Source of the DNA: Psychrobacter alimentarius
GTDB lineage: Bacteria > Pseudomonadota > Gammaproteobacteria > Pseudomonadales > Moraxellaceae
Length of the DNA stretch: 64,000 nucleotides
Assembly (NCBI RefSeq): GCF_001606025.1
Contig: NZ_CP014945.1
Span: forward strand, 3,162,001-3,226,000
Direction: 5' to 3'
Shown: positions 37,320 through 46,498 of the stretch, in pieces
Layout: the number at the start of each line of letters is the position of its first letter
How positions within the stretch are numbered: position 1 is the first letter of the stretch
Translations under genes and position numbers: made by a program
The notes under the pieces: generated by a model
What the model was told of the DNA's origin: nothing
Seen by the model: the letters and a program-made list of their open reading frames with translations, nothing else
Database searches by the model: none

Positions 37320-38696
37320 ATGACATCTCCCCTTTCTGTAATTATTTTAGCGGCTGGTAAAGGCACGCGCATGCAGTCGGCCAAGCCAAAAGTCCTTCAA
37401 ACTTTGGCTGGCAAATCATTACTTGGTCATGTATTAGACACTTGTCACAAGCTGACAGTGGATGAGACGATCATTGTCCATGGCTTTGGTGGTGACCAAG
37501 TAAAATCAGAAATCACCACTCAATATGAGCATTCTTCCATTACTTGGGTTGCTCAAACCGAACAGTTGGGAACGGGGCACGCCGTCAAAGTTACTTTATC
37601 TGACTTACCAAAAGAGGGCCAAAGTCTGATCTTATATGGCGATGTGCCACTGGTAAGCTGCCAAACCTTATCCGCATTGAAAACTGCCAATACTGACGGT
37701 ATGTCTATGCTTACGTTGACAGTCGATAATCCGTTTGGATTAGGCCGTATCAAACGCAGTGAAGAAGGTCATATCACGGCTATCGTCGAACAAAAAGACG
37801 CTGACGCCGATGAGCAAAACATTCAAGAAATCAACAGTGGCATCTATTGTGTCGATAATGCTTTATTGCATAAATACTTACCAGAACTGTCTAACGACAA
37901 TGCCCAGCAAGAATATTATCTGACAGATATTGTCAAAATGGCCGTCGCTGATGGGATTACTATTGCTGCGATCGAGCCTGGGCATACGTTTGAGATTGAA
38001 GGCGTGAATAACCGTCAACAGCTTGCCAGTTTGGAACGTACTTGGCAAAGTAAGTTGGTTGCTGATTTGCAAGAAGCGGGTGTCCAGTTTGCTGACCCTA
38101 CTCGTGTTGATATTCGAGGGACATTGACTGCAGGTCAAGACGTGTTTGTAGATGTCGGCGTGGTATTCGAAGGCGATTGTACCTTAGGCGATAATGTCTA
38201 CATCGAAGCCGGCTGTATCATTAAAAACGCCCAAATTGGCAATGCATGTCATCTCAAACCTTATTGTGTCATTGATGGTGCCAACATAGGTACAGGTGTG
38301 GATATTGGTCCGTTTGCCCACTTACGTCCTCAGACATTATTGTCCGATAACAGTAAAGTCGGTAACTTTGTTGAAATCAAAAAATCCACAATTGGTCAAG
38401 GTAGTAAGGTCAATCATCTTAGCTATATTGGAGATGCTACCGTTGGTACAGGCGTGAATATCGGTGCAGGTGTGATTACTTGTAATTATGACGGTATCAA
38501 CAAATCACCCACTCTTATTAACGACAATGCGTTTATCGGTTCTAACGCCAGTCTGGTTGCGCCAGTGACGATTGGTGAAACTGCAACAGTAGCTGCAGGC
38601 TCAGTGATTACCAAAGATGTCGATGCTAACGCCTTAGCATTTGGGCGCGCTCGTCAAACTCAAAAAGAGCATTATCAAAGACCAGCTAAAAAATAG
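37320..38696 (+). CDS. glmU: Bifunctional N-acetylglucosamine-1-phosphate uridyltransferase / glucosamine-1-phosphate acetyltransferase
   Basis: A 458-residue enzyme making UDP-GlcNAc for wall and LPS. N-terminal nucleotidyltransferase: ILAAGKGTRMQSAKPKVLQ, TEQLGTGHAV, LYGDVPLVS. C-terminal left-handed beta helix (about 250-450) with the acetyl-CoA site NFVEIKKSTIGQGSKVNHL and NIGAGVITCNYDG. Normal length. It is 175 bp ahead of glmS on the same strand, so the two steps of the pathway are linked. Confidence 0.97.
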   Translation: MTSPLSVIILAAGKGTRMQSAKPKVLQTLAGKSLLGHVLDTCHKLTVDETIIVHGFGGDQVKSEITTQYEHSSITWVAQTEQLGTGHAVKVTLSDLPKEGQSLILYGDVPLVSCQTLSALKTANTDGMSMLTLTVDNPFGLGRIKRSEEGHITAIVEQKDADADEQNIQEINSGIYCVDNALLHKYLPELSNDNAQQEYYLTDIVKMAVADGITIAAIEPGHTFEIEGVNNRQQLASLERTWQSKLVADLQEAGVQFADPTRVDIRGTLTAGQDVFVDVGVVFEGDCTLGDNVYIEAGCIIKNAQIGNACHLKPYCVIDGANIGTGVDIGPFAHLRPQTLLSDNSKVGNFVEIKKSTIGQGSKVNHLSYIGDATVGTGVNIGAGVITCNYDGINKSPTLINDNAFIGSNASLVAPVTIGETATVAAGSVITKDVDANALAFGRARQTQKEHYQRPAKK

Positions 38697-38871
38697 CTAG
38701 GTCATTAATCACGACATTAATACCAGTTGGCAGTTAAGCAGTACGGCAATCTTTGTGGTGCTGCTTCATCGTTTTTATAGAACTATTATTCTATTGATAC
38801 CCAATAATCATTCATACGATTTATTGACTGACTCATCACTATATATCGAAAATTAAAAGTAAGGAATAGCC

Positions 38872-40716
38872 ATGTGCGGAATTGTAGGGGCAGTTGCTGA
38901 GCGTAATATCGCTAATATTTTACTAGAAGGTCTCAAACGTCTGGAATACAGAGGCTATGATTCTGCCGGTTTGACTGTCATCCGTGATGGCGAGCTGCAT
39001 CGCGAACGTCAAGTAGGTAAAGTTCAGGCTCTAGTTGATGCGGTAGCTACCAATCCAGAACTGTTCGACGGTCATATTGGTATCGCTCATACACGCTGGG
39101 CGACTCATGGTGAGCCAGCGCAGCGTAACGCACACCCTCACGTTTCAGGTAAAATTGCTGTGGTTCACAATGGTATTGTTGAGAACTACGCTGAGCTTAA
39201 AAAAGAATTAGTGGCTAAAGGCTACGAGTTTACCTCACAGACAGATACCGAAGTCGTTGCGCATCTGATTCATGATATTTATAAGCAAACGCCTGACTTA
39301 CTAGAAGCGGTTCGTAAGGTCATTCCGTTGTTACATGGCGCCTTTGCCTTAGGTATTGTACATATTGACTGTCCTGAAGAACTGATTACCGTACGTCTTG
39401 GCTCACCATTAGTCATTGGCGTGGGTATTGGCGAGAACTTTATTGCTTCAGATCAATTGGCGTTGCTGCCTGTCACCAATCGCTTTATGTATTTAGAAGA
39501 AGGCGATATTGCCAAGCTGACTCGTAAAAGCATTCAAATCTTTGCCGATGGCGTGGAAGTGAAACGTCAAATACATGAAATTGACGCGACACAGCACAAT
39601 GCCGATAAAGGTGAATTTAAGCATTATATGCTCAAAGAAATCTATGAGCAGCCAGATGCAGTTGCTCGTACTATCGAGATGGCGGTAGACAATGGCGACA
39701 CAGTCAAATTACGCGATGATTTTTTGCAGCGTCATGAAGCCCAGCTATCAGGTATCCGCAACGTACAAATTATTGCTTGCGGCACTAGCTATCACGCAGG
39801 TTTGGTCGCAAAATACTGGTTTGAAAGCCTGATTCGTGTGCCTTGTTCGGTTGAAGTAGCCAGCGAGTTCCGTTATCGTAATCCAGTCGTGGTCGACCAT
39901 TCGCTGGTTATTTGTATTTCACAATCAGGCGAAACAGCGGACACCTTATCAGCCTTACGTGATATTCAAAAGCATACGCCAGCAGGTTTGGTCAGCTTAG
40001 CATTATGCAACGTGCCTACCTCGTCGCTTGTGCGTGAGACTGATATTTTCTTACCAACGCTTGCCGGCCCGGAAATTGGAGTCGCTTCGACCAAAGCATT
40101 TACAACCCAGTTAGTCGCTTTGATGCTATTAATCTTAAAAGTGGGGTCAACTCAGCAGCGTATGACTCAAGAGCATCTAACGACACTGATTGATGAGTTA
40201 CAGCAGCTACCAGGTCAGTTGTATGCCAGCTTACACCTAGATGCACCTATTCAAGCGATGAGTGAGCACTTTGAAGATAAGAGAAGTTGCTTATTTTTAG
40301 GTCGCGGATTACAGTTCCCGATCGCTTTAGAAGGCGCGTTAAAGCTTAAGGAAATCTCTTATATCCATGCAGAGGGTTATGCAGCAGGCGAGCTCAAACA
40401 CGGTCCTTTGGCGTTGGTTGACAGAGATATGCCTATCGTCGTACTTGCGCCTAAAGACAGCATGTTTGATAAGCTAAAAGCCAATATGCAAGAGGTACAT
40501 GCTCGTCACGGTGAATTGTTTGTATTCGCTAGCGAAGCCAGTCAAATGGTGGCAGAAGACCGTTTGCACGTGGTGCATGTGCCTGATGTGTGCGAAACGC
40601 TAGCGCCTATTGTCTACAGCGTACCCGTACAACTATTGTCGTATCATGTGGCAGTGATGCGTGGCACGGACGTTGACCAGCCACGTAACTTGGCAAAGTC
40701 AGTGACGGTCGAATAG
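38872..40716 (+). CDS. glmS: Glutamine--fructose-6-phosphate aminotransferase (isomerizing)
   Basis: A 614-residue enzyme forming glucosamine-6-phosphate from fructose-6-phosphate and glutamine. The class II amidotransferase half starts with Cys2 (MCGIVGAVAERN) and contains GHIGIAHTRWATHGEP. Two SIS domains follow (IACGTSYHAG, SQSGETADTLSALR, LGRGLQFPIALEGALKLKEI). The end PRNLAKSVTVE is the conserved C terminus. AAGGA precedes ATG. No glmS ribozyme-like leader was recognised. A strong terminator follows. Confidence 0.97.
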   Translation: MCGIVGAVAERNIANILLEGLKRLEYRGYDSAGLTVIRDGELHRERQVGKVQALVDAVATNPELFDGHIGIAHTRWATHGEPAQRNAHPHVSGKIAVVHNGIVENYAELKKELVAKGYEFTSQTDTEVVAHLIHDIYKQTPDLLEAVRKVIPLLHGAFALGIVHIDCPEELITVRLGSPLVIGVGIGENFIASDQLALLPVTNRFMYLEEGDIAKLTRKSIQIFADGVEVKRQIHEIDATQHNADKGEFKHYMLKEIYEQPDAVARTIEMAVDNGDTVKLRDDFLQRHEAQLSGIRNVQIIACGTSYHAGLVAKYWFESLIRVPCSVEVASEFRYRNPVVVDHSLVICISQSGETADTLSALRDIQKHTPAGLVSLALCNVPTSSLVRETDIFLPTLAGPEIGVASTKAFTTQLVALMLLILKVGSTQQRMTQEHLTTLIDELQQLPGQLYASLHLDAPIQAMSEHFEDKRSCLFLGRGLQFPIALEGALKLKEISYIHAEGYAAGELKHGPLALVDRDMPIVVLAPKDSMFDKLKANMQEVHARHGELFVFASEASQMVAEDRLHVVHVPDVCETLAPIVYSVPVQLLSYHVAVMRGTDVDQPRNLAKSVTVE

Positions 40717-40801
40717 TATAAGGTATTGATTTTCCTATATTTTTTAGAAATTACAACTTGTCTTATTGAGTAATTGTCTGTCATACTACCGTACTGTGAT
40801 G

Positions 40802-40843
40802 AATCCTTCGCCATCTGATGTTCCAAGATGACGAAGGATTTTT
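40802..40843 (+). terminator. glmS terminator
   Basis: Hairpin ATCCTTCGCCATCT/AGATGACGAAGGAT with 8-base loop and T-run, 85 bases beyond glmS. It overlaps the upstream part of the next reading frame, which argues for a later start of that gene. Confidence 0.9.
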
Positions 40844-40899
40844 TGTATATGGCGAATGGGCAAAATATCAATTATTTATATCATTATGGCAGCGACAGC

Positions 40900-41673
40900 A
40901 TGAGCACGGAAAATATAGATATCGAAAACGATAGCGCCTACCAAATAGACATCATCTATGAAGATGAATTTTTGGTCGCGATCAATAAAGAGGCAGGTTT
41001 ATTGGTGCATCGCAGTTGGCTGGATAAAGGCGAGACGCGCTTTGCGATGCAGCTCACTCGTGATGCCGTCGGTTGCCATGTATTTCCGGTACATCGTCTA
41101 GACAAGCCAACTTCAGGCGTGCTGTTGTTTGCCAAAAGCTCAGCCGTGGCGCGTATCCTGACCGAGGCGTTTACCGAACACAGCGTTACCAAGCACTATT
41201 TAGCCGTGGTGCGCGGCTTTATGCCAGAGAAAGGTAGCATTGACTATGCATTAAGCTTCCAGCCCGATGCCATTGCTGATAAATTTGCCGATTGGGACAA
41301 GCCTGCTCAAGAAGCCGTCACTCATTGGCAAAGCTTGGCACAAGTTGAGCTGCCATTTTCGGTATCAAAAAAACATGATACGAGCCGCTATAGCCTCGTG
41401 CGCTTGACACCTGAGACTGGGCGCAAGCATCAGCTGCGGCGACACATGAAACATGTCTTTCATCCGATCATTGGTGATACCAGCTATGGCGATATACGGC
41501 AGACGCGATTTTTTCGTAACCACTATGACTGTACGCGCATGCTATTACATGCTCAGACCTTGGCACTTAATCATCCCATCACTGGTGAGCTATTGTTGCT
41601 AAAAGCGGGGTTGGACGATCAATGGATGCGTATATTAGAAGCGTTTTCTTGGGTAGAGAGTGCTAAAGATTGA
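40900..41673 (+). CDS. RluA-family pseudouridine synthase (TruC-like)
   Basis: A 257-residue protein from the ATG at 40900; an ATG at 40849 is also possible, but the frame's first ATG at 40828 lies in the glmS terminator. The catalytic Asp is in FPVHRLDKPTSGVLLF, with NKEAGLLVHRS before and LTPETGRKHQLRRHMKH and HPIIGDTSYGDI after, all typical of RluA-type synthases. Size and sequence around KEAGLLVHR resemble TruC, which modifies U65 of tRNA-Ile and -Asp in E. coli. The exact RNA target is not certain. There is no S4 domain. Confidence 0.87.
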   Translation: MSTENIDIENDSAYQIDIIYEDEFLVAINKEAGLLVHRSWLDKGETRFAMQLTRDAVGCHVFPVHRLDKPTSGVLLFAKSSAVARILTEAFTEHSVTKHYLAVVRGFMPEKGSIDYALSFQPDAIADKFADWDKPAQEAVTHWQSLAQVELPFSVSKKHDTSRYSLVRLTPETGRKHQLRRHMKHVFHPIIGDTSYGDIRQTRFFRNHYDCTRMLLHAQTLALNHPITGELLLLKAGLDDQWMRILEAFSWVESAKD

Positions 41674-41893
41674 GCGGTGTAAATTTTAGGATTTATCTTA
41701 GAAAATCATGTCGAGAGAGTCGAAATATTGGACCTACAGTATCAATACTTTAACTCGCTGAAATCAGTTTCAATAGTCTATAGCTCAAGGGAACCATCCA
41801 GTTTGTGCTATTAATCAATTCAAGCTATAAATAATTCTTAGCAGTACAATGCTTTTCGCAGTCTTCGGGTTTGAAATACACGTATCAAAATAC

Positions 41894-42709
41894 TCAAAAC
41901 AACCCTTTATATAAGAAAAAGCAGCTCACCATCATAAGCAGTACCGAAAAGCATTTTTTTAATAATGTTGGCGATAATTGGTGGGCGACCTTTGCACCCA
42001 CTTTTGCGGTGAAAAAGCTCATGACGCTGATACCCAAAAACGCATAAATGTGTACAAAGCCAACCGCATTAGGAATCTCGACGTGATCTTTCATTCCAAA
42101 GACCATAAAACCAAGTGCGCCAGCAATGGCAATGGGCAGGCCACAAGCTGCGGACGTGCCTACTGCTTTTTGCATCACCACACCATAACGCGTGAGATAC
42201 GGCACGGTTAAACTGCCGCCGCCAATACCAAAAATAGCCGACGCTACACCAATACCCGCTCCAGCCACTAGTTGCTTGGGCGTTGACGGCAATACAGTAT
42301 CGGCAGCGCTGACATCAGTAGCTAATCGCTTTTTGCCGCCAGTGAACATGTTGAATGCTACCCACAGCAAAAACGTACCCACGATCAGCTGAAGATGAGT
42401 GCCTGAGAGTGCGCCTGCAATACCTGCCCCAAAAAAACAGCCAATCGCCATGCCCGGTGTGAGGTTTTTAAACACAGGCCACATGACGCCGCCTTTTTTA
42501 TTATGCGCCATTAAGGAGCTAATCGAGGTGACAATGATGGTTGCCAGCGAGGTGCCTAGCGCCAAATGCATGACGGTATCGGGACTATAGTCCATTTGGG
42601 TGAAGACAATGAATAATAGCGGCACAATGATCGTGCCACCACCTACTCCGAACAGACCCGCTGCAAAGCCTGCTACTGCCCCAATGATTAAAAAAATGAT
42701 AAGTTCCAC
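41894..42709 (-). CDS. TauE/SafE-family membrane transporter
   Basis: A 271-residue inner-membrane protein with about eight helices. Two related halves each start with a Gly-rich signature: GLFGVGGGTIIVPLLF near the N terminus and AIFGIGGGSLTVPYLT in the middle. TauE/SafE members export sulfite, sulfonates or sulfur-containing organic anions. It lies 38 bp behind the flavin reductase gene on the same strand and so is probably part of the mes operon, which fits sulfur metabolism. Substrate is an inference from position. Confidence 0.88.
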   Translation of the reverse strand: MELIIFLIIGAVAGFAAGLFGVGGGTIIVPLLFIVFTQMDYSPDTVMHLALGTSLATIIVTSISSLMAHNKKGGVMWPVFKNLTPGMAIGCFFGAGIAGALSGTHLQLIVGTFLLWVAFNMFTGGKKRLATDVSAADTVLPSTPKQLVAGAGIGVASAIFGIGGGSLTVPYLTRYGVVMQKAVGTSAACGLPIAIAGALGFMVFGMKDHVEIPNAVGFVHIYAFLGISVMSFFTAKVGAKVAHQLSPTLLKKCFSVLLMMVSCFFLYKGLF

Positions 42710-42747
42710 AGAATCGTTACTTTTGGTTGGATGATGAAAAGATATGG

Positions 42748-43254
42748 TTAAGCGCTTTCGACTTGACCCACTTGATGATATGCGCGATTAAAATAGACCA
42801 AACTTTCGTCTGCCTCGCCTTCTCGCTCAGCATGTTTGATAGCGACGACACGGCACATAAAAATACTGTGCGTGCCCATTGCCTGCACCTGCTCAATCTC
42901 ACAATCAAAGCTGACCAACGCATCTGCTAAAACAGGCGCGCCTGTGACTAACGTGCCCCAAGCGCCTTGTTCAAATCGCTCTTTGGAGCATAATTTGGAG
43001 GCAAAAGTATTGGATAGTGACTCATGCCGAGCACTCAGCACATTAACGCATAAGGTTTTATGATCAACGAAATGACCATGTGAGCGCGCCGCTTGGTTCA
43101 TACAGACCAGTAAGGTTGGCGGGTTATCGCTGACACTACAAACGGCGGAGGCAGTAAAACCGTGTGCGCCTGACTCCCCTTCTGTGGTAATCACACTGAC
43201 CGCTGTCGCAAGCCGCGCCATTGCATTTCTAAAATCACTGGCTTCAATCATCAT
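42748..43254 (-). CDS. Flavin reductase-like FMN-binding protein
   Basis: A 168-residue protein of the HpaC/RutF-type flavin reductase group. The start at 43254 (or 43251) follows AGGA at good spacing; the frame extends upstream into mesD and is not used there. Conserved: MARLATAVSVITT, GFTASAVCSVSDNPPTLLVCMN, and a C-terminal YHQVG. Such enzymes reduce FMN or FAD with NAD(P)H and hand it to a partner monooxygenase. Between mesD (31 bp upstream) and TauE. I infer that it supplies reduced flavin for the oxygen-dependent MesD/MesX reaction; this is not shown by sequence. Confidence 0.88.
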   Translation of the reverse strand: MMIEASDFRNAMARLATAVSVITTEGESGAHGFTASAVCSVSDNPPTLLVCMNQAARSHGHFVDHKTLCVNVLSARHESLSNTFASKLCSKERFEQGAWGTLVTGAPVLADALVSFDCEIEQVQAMGTHSIFMCRVVAIKHAEREGEADESLVYFNRAYHQVGQVESA

Positions 43255-43285
43255 ATATGTCCTAAATTTATCGCGCATCTTACGC

Positions 43286-44314
43286 TTAGCGCGCCAGCTC
43301 TTGACGAACCAGTTCAGCACCAGCGCTTAGCGCCTTTAACTTGCCTCGTGCCACGTCGCGAGACAACGGTGCCATGCCGCAATTGGTCGACGGGTAAAGC
43401 TTATCTGCATCCACGAATTGTAAGGCTTTTCGTAGCGTGTTTGCCACTTCTTCTGGTGTCTCAATAGTGTTGGTTGCCACATCGATGGCACCAATCATTA
43501 CTTTTTTGCCACGGATCAGTTCAATCAAATCCATTGGCACATGAGAGTTTTGACACTCAAGTGACACAATATCGATCTTCGATTGTTGCAGCTTGGGAAA
43601 TGCTTGTTCGTATTGACGCCACTCTGAACCCAGCGTTTTTTTCCAATCATTATTGGCTTTAATACCGTAACCATAGCAAATATGCACAGCGGTTTCGCAC
43701 TTTAAACCTTCGATGGCGCGCTCTAATGTGGCAACACCCCAGTCGTTTACATCATCAAAGAATACATTGAACGCGGGTTCATCAAACTGAATGATATCCA
43801 CGCCAGCCGCTTCTAATTCTTTGGCTTCTTGATTCAAAATTTTGGCAAACTCCCACGCCAGTTTTTCACGACTTTTATAATGACTATCATATAAGGTGTC
43901 AATCATCGTCATTGGACCTGGCAGTGCCCATTTGATTGGCTTGTCGGTCTGCTGACGTAAAAACTTGGCATCGTCTACAAACACAGGTTTTTGGCGGCTT
44001 ACGTCGCCAACGACTGATGGCACACTGGCATCGTAACGGTTACGAATGCGAACGGTCTCACGATTTTCAAAATCGACGCCATCGAGATGTTCAATAAAGG
44101 TGGTGACAAAATGCTGACGGGTCTGCTCACCATCACTGACGATATCGACGCCTGCATGCAACTGCTCTTGCAATGACAAACGTAACGCATCTTGTTTGGC
44201 TTCAACCAATTGCTCACCTTCTAAAGCCCAAGGTGACCAAATTTTCTCAGGTTCGGCAAGCCAAGAGGGTTTTGGTAGGCTGCCAGCAGTCGATGTTGGT
44301 AATAATATTTTCAT
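43286..44314 (-). CDS. mesD: Folate-independent methionine synthase MesD (core MetE-like)
   Basis: A 342-residue single-domain relative of the MetE catalytic domain. The normal MetE (about 750 residues) has an additional N-terminal half; this one does not. The zinc site is intact: H211 and C213 (HICYGYG), E253 (SLECQNSH), C312 (STNCGMAP), so it should bind homocysteine thiolate. FDEP at 177-180 matches the MetE catalytic region. The neighbouring DUF1852 gene is decisive: MesD of Acinetobacter baylyi works with MesX (DUF1852), needs oxygen and uses no methyl-folate. The methyl donor is not established as far as I know. The gene overlaps nothing and is the second in a minus-strand operon. Confidence 0.9.
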   Translation of the reverse strand: MKILLPTSTAGSLPKPSWLAEPEKIWSPWALEGEQLVEAKQDALRLSLQEQLHAGVDIVSDGEQTRQHFVTTFIEHLDGVDFENRETVRIRNRYDASVPSVVGDVSRQKPVFVDDAKFLRQQTDKPIKWALPGPMTMIDTLYDSHYKSREKLAWEFAKILNQEAKELEAAGVDIIQFDEPAFNVFFDDVNDWGVATLERAIEGLKCETAVHICYGYGIKANNDWKKTLGSEWRQYEQAFPKLQQSKIDIVSLECQNSHVPMDLIELIRGKKVMIGAIDVATNTIETPEEVANTLRKALQFVDADKLYPSTNCGMAPLSRDVARGKLKALSAGAELVRQELAR

Positions 44315-44383
44315 TTTTAATGTATCTCTTATCTATTTATTTTTTATATATTGGGAATGTCTTATTTCGGCCACTTTGGCGTA

Positions 44384-45391
44384 TTAAGCAGCGTGCTTTT
44401 TGACTGTCTCTTTTTCGACAGAGTAGTTTGCCGCCCATTGCTCAAGAATGGACTGGTATGGCTTGATAAACTGCTCTTCAGTAATTTGTCCTTGCTTCAC
44501 CGCCAATTGGCTGCGCTCTTCACGATCATACACAATCTGCGTCAGTGAATAATCCTGATACTTAAGACTGGGTTGATACACCTGACCTGCGGTAGAGTTG
44601 GCATTGTAGATTTCAGGACGATAGATTTTTTGAAACGTCTCCATCGTACTAATCGTACTAATCAGCTCAAGATCGGTGTAATCACTCAGCAAGTCGCCTG
44701 CAAAATAAAACGCGAGCGGCGCTACACTGCCCGTAGGCATAAAGTAACGAACGGTCAAACCCATTTTATGGAAGTAATCATCCGTCAATGAATATTCGTC
44801 CTGTCTATACTCCACCCCCAATACAGGATGCTGATTGTTGGTACGGTGATAGGTTTTGCTGGTGGAAACACTCAGGCAAATCACAGGCTTTTTACTAAAA
44901 TTCGCTTGGTAAGCCTCTGAATTCAATAAATACTGAAATAGCTTGCCATGAAGGTCACCGAAATGTTCAGGTGGCGGTGAGGTTGGGTTTTTGTCAAAAT
45001 GATCTGGCAGTACGATGCTAAAATCATAATCGCGTACATAAGACGAGAAGCTGTTACCAATCATACCGTCGATACGCTTGTTGTCTTTATGATCAACAAT
45101 CGTCGTCTTCAGTGTCTCGATGACAGGAAAAGTATCTCCATTGCCCTCGATGTCCATGTTTGCAGAAACAATATCAACTTCCACAGAATAGCGGTCCGCT
45201 GTTGGATTATCCCAATGCGCCAACGCGTTAAAACGATTGTTTATCATTCTGAGTGTCCTGCGTAGGTTCTCTTGACGGTGCTCACCGCGAGCCAAATTGG
45301 CAAAGTTCGTGGTTAAACGTGTGCTGTTTGCAGGATGATAGTCTTCATCAAAACGGATGCTCGAAATTGAACAAGTAAAATTGTTACTCAT
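44384..45391 (-). CDS. mesX: MesX, DUF1852 partner of MesD
   Basis: A 335-residue protein of the DUF1852 family. The N-terminal MSNNFTCSISSIRFDEDYHP and TNFANLARGEHRQENLR are characteristic. Other conserved parts are HWDNPTADRYSVEVDIVSAN, MIGNSFSSYVRDYDFSIVLP and YHRTNNQHPVLGVEYRQDEYSLTDD. No signal or membrane segments. In Acinetobacter, MesX is needed with MesD for methionine synthesis without folate. It is 69 bp upstream of mesD and first in a probable operon mesX-mesD-flavin reductase-TauE. Confidence 0.9.
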   Translation of the reverse strand: MSNNFTCSISSIRFDEDYHPANSTRLTTNFANLARGEHRQENLRRTLRMINNRFNALAHWDNPTADRYSVEVDIVSANMDIEGNGDTFPVIETLKTTIVDHKDNKRIDGMIGNSFSSYVRDYDFSIVLPDHFDKNPTSPPPEHFGDLHGKLFQYLLNSEAYQANFSKKPVICLSVSTSKTYHRTNNQHPVLGVEYRQDEYSLTDDYFHKMGLTVRYFMPTGSVAPLAFYFAGDLLSDYTDLELISTISTMETFQKIYRPEIYNANSTAGQVYQPSLKYQDYSLTQIVYDREERSQLAVKQGQITEEQFIKPYQSILEQWAANYSVEKETVKKHAA

Positions 45392-45772
45392 GGCAATTCA
45401 CTACCTTATAATCAAATATGAAACCAAATTTTTGTATAAGGGAATTATGCCTGAATCAATACATGAATAAAAACGACTTAACTTTAACTAAAGATGAATA
45501 CAATTCATGTTAGAAATAAAGTTAAACTCGGTAGCGTGAAAATCAGAGTGGTATCGACAGTGTATTTGAGAAGTAAAAATCTGATTAAAGATAGAATGTA
45601 GAAGAAATAATAGTCAGTAATCGCTTATTTATAACAAAAGGCAGCAAGATAACTCATATTAATAGGTATCTTGTGTCATTGGTTATTTTAATCCTGCCCT
45701 AAGCTGTCCAGTTATAAACTTAGGATCATACTGGTGATCAAGTCATATCCAATGCATTATAGTTGACTATGA
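45392..45772. other. Regulatory stretch of the mes operon
   Basis: About 380 bases without a gene, upstream of mesX. It carries a perfect palindrome at 45494-45508 (listed separately). A weak minus-strand promoter candidate lies at 45433-45459 (TTGATT, 15 bp, TATACA). No SAM or cobalamin riboswitch fold was recognised. Confidence 0.45.
45494..45508. promoter_or_regulatory. Candidate MetR-type operator
   Basis: Perfect palindrome ATGAAT-ACA-ATTCAT, containing TGAA-N5-TTCA, the half-site layout of MetR boxes in enterobacteria (there the middle base is usually A or T; here C). It lies 103 bases before the mesX start and about 65-75 bases before the weak promoter start, which suits a LysR-type activator. 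Confidence 0.4.
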
Positions 45773-46498
45773 CTAGTTGATATTTATTTCATAACTGAAA
45801 TCTTTTGCCAATCCGTACGACTCTCTGTATTCGATTGGATCACCCTTTAGGTTCTTAGCAACGCGGCATACCTTAACCAAATTTTCTTGTGCCTCATTGC
45901 CTAAATAAGAATCGACATGACCGGTGATAAAAAAGAGTTTTTCGACAGCAGACGAGACAAACTGTCCGCACGCTTTGTAATAAAAAGGATATAAGAGATT
46001 TTCAAAATCTTCGGGCGCCAAGCCTACAAAAGGCTGGTACATACTTTTGGGTAACCAGATTCTTTCACTCAACATGACCGTATTTTCGACGATACGTACA
46101 CGTTCTATATAAATGAGTTCTTTGTTTTTACTGATGTTTAATTTTTTATTGATGGCATCGACAGCTTCTATTGTTACAGCCTTTTTGACCACACCCATGG
46201 GTACGACATAGCAGGCATCTTTATCACGGAACTTGAAAAACCTTGATAACGAACCTTCAAAATTTGGTCGTTTTAAGAAAGTACCTCTGCCCTGTTGCTT
46301 CATGAGGACCCCTTCTTCTACCAGCTTCTCGACGGCTTTACGAACCGTTCCTACCGATACTTGGTATTTATCTGCAAACTCCTGTTCGGTAGGTAGCGCG
46401 GTATTTTCATCCCATTTACTTTCTGTTAGCAAGGTCTGAATATGCCAGCGTACTTGCTCATACCGTGGCATTTTAAATTGTTTGAAGTTTGTTAACAT
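45773..46498 (-). CDS. GntR/UTRA-family transcriptional regulator
   Basis: A 241-residue repressor-type protein. The start at 46498 is preferred; a GTG four codons upstream is possible. The N-terminal winged helix has ALPTEQEFADKYQVSVGTVRKAVEKLVEEG and the wing motif MKQQGRGTFL, typical of the HutC subfamily. The C-terminal UTRA ligand-binding domain follows (about 90-240). It is divergent from the MatC-like carrier gene and likely controls that gene and the amidohydrolase, perhaps also tctCBA. The ligand is unknown; by context it could be an organic acid. Confidence 0.9.
   Translation of the reverse strand: MLTNFKQFKMPRYEQVRWHIQTLLTESKWDENTALPTEQEFADKYQVSVGTVRKAVEKLVEEGVLMKQQGRGTFLKRPNFEGSLSRFFKFRDKDACYVVPMGVVKKAVTIEAVDAINKKLNISKNKELIYIERVRIVENTVMLSERIWLPKSMYQPFVGLAPEDFENLLYPFYYKACGQFVSSAVEKLFFITGHVDSYLGNEAQENLVKVCRVAKNLKGDPIEYRESYGLAKDFSYEININ

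Noticed and set aside
40828..40899. Longest start of the pseudouridine synthase frame
   Set aside because: The first ATG lies inside the glmS terminator hairpin; later starts fit the family better.
45392..45772. SAM or cobalamin riboswitch upstream of mesX
   Set aside because: No recognisable conserved boxes or multi-stem layout; only the small palindrome stands out.
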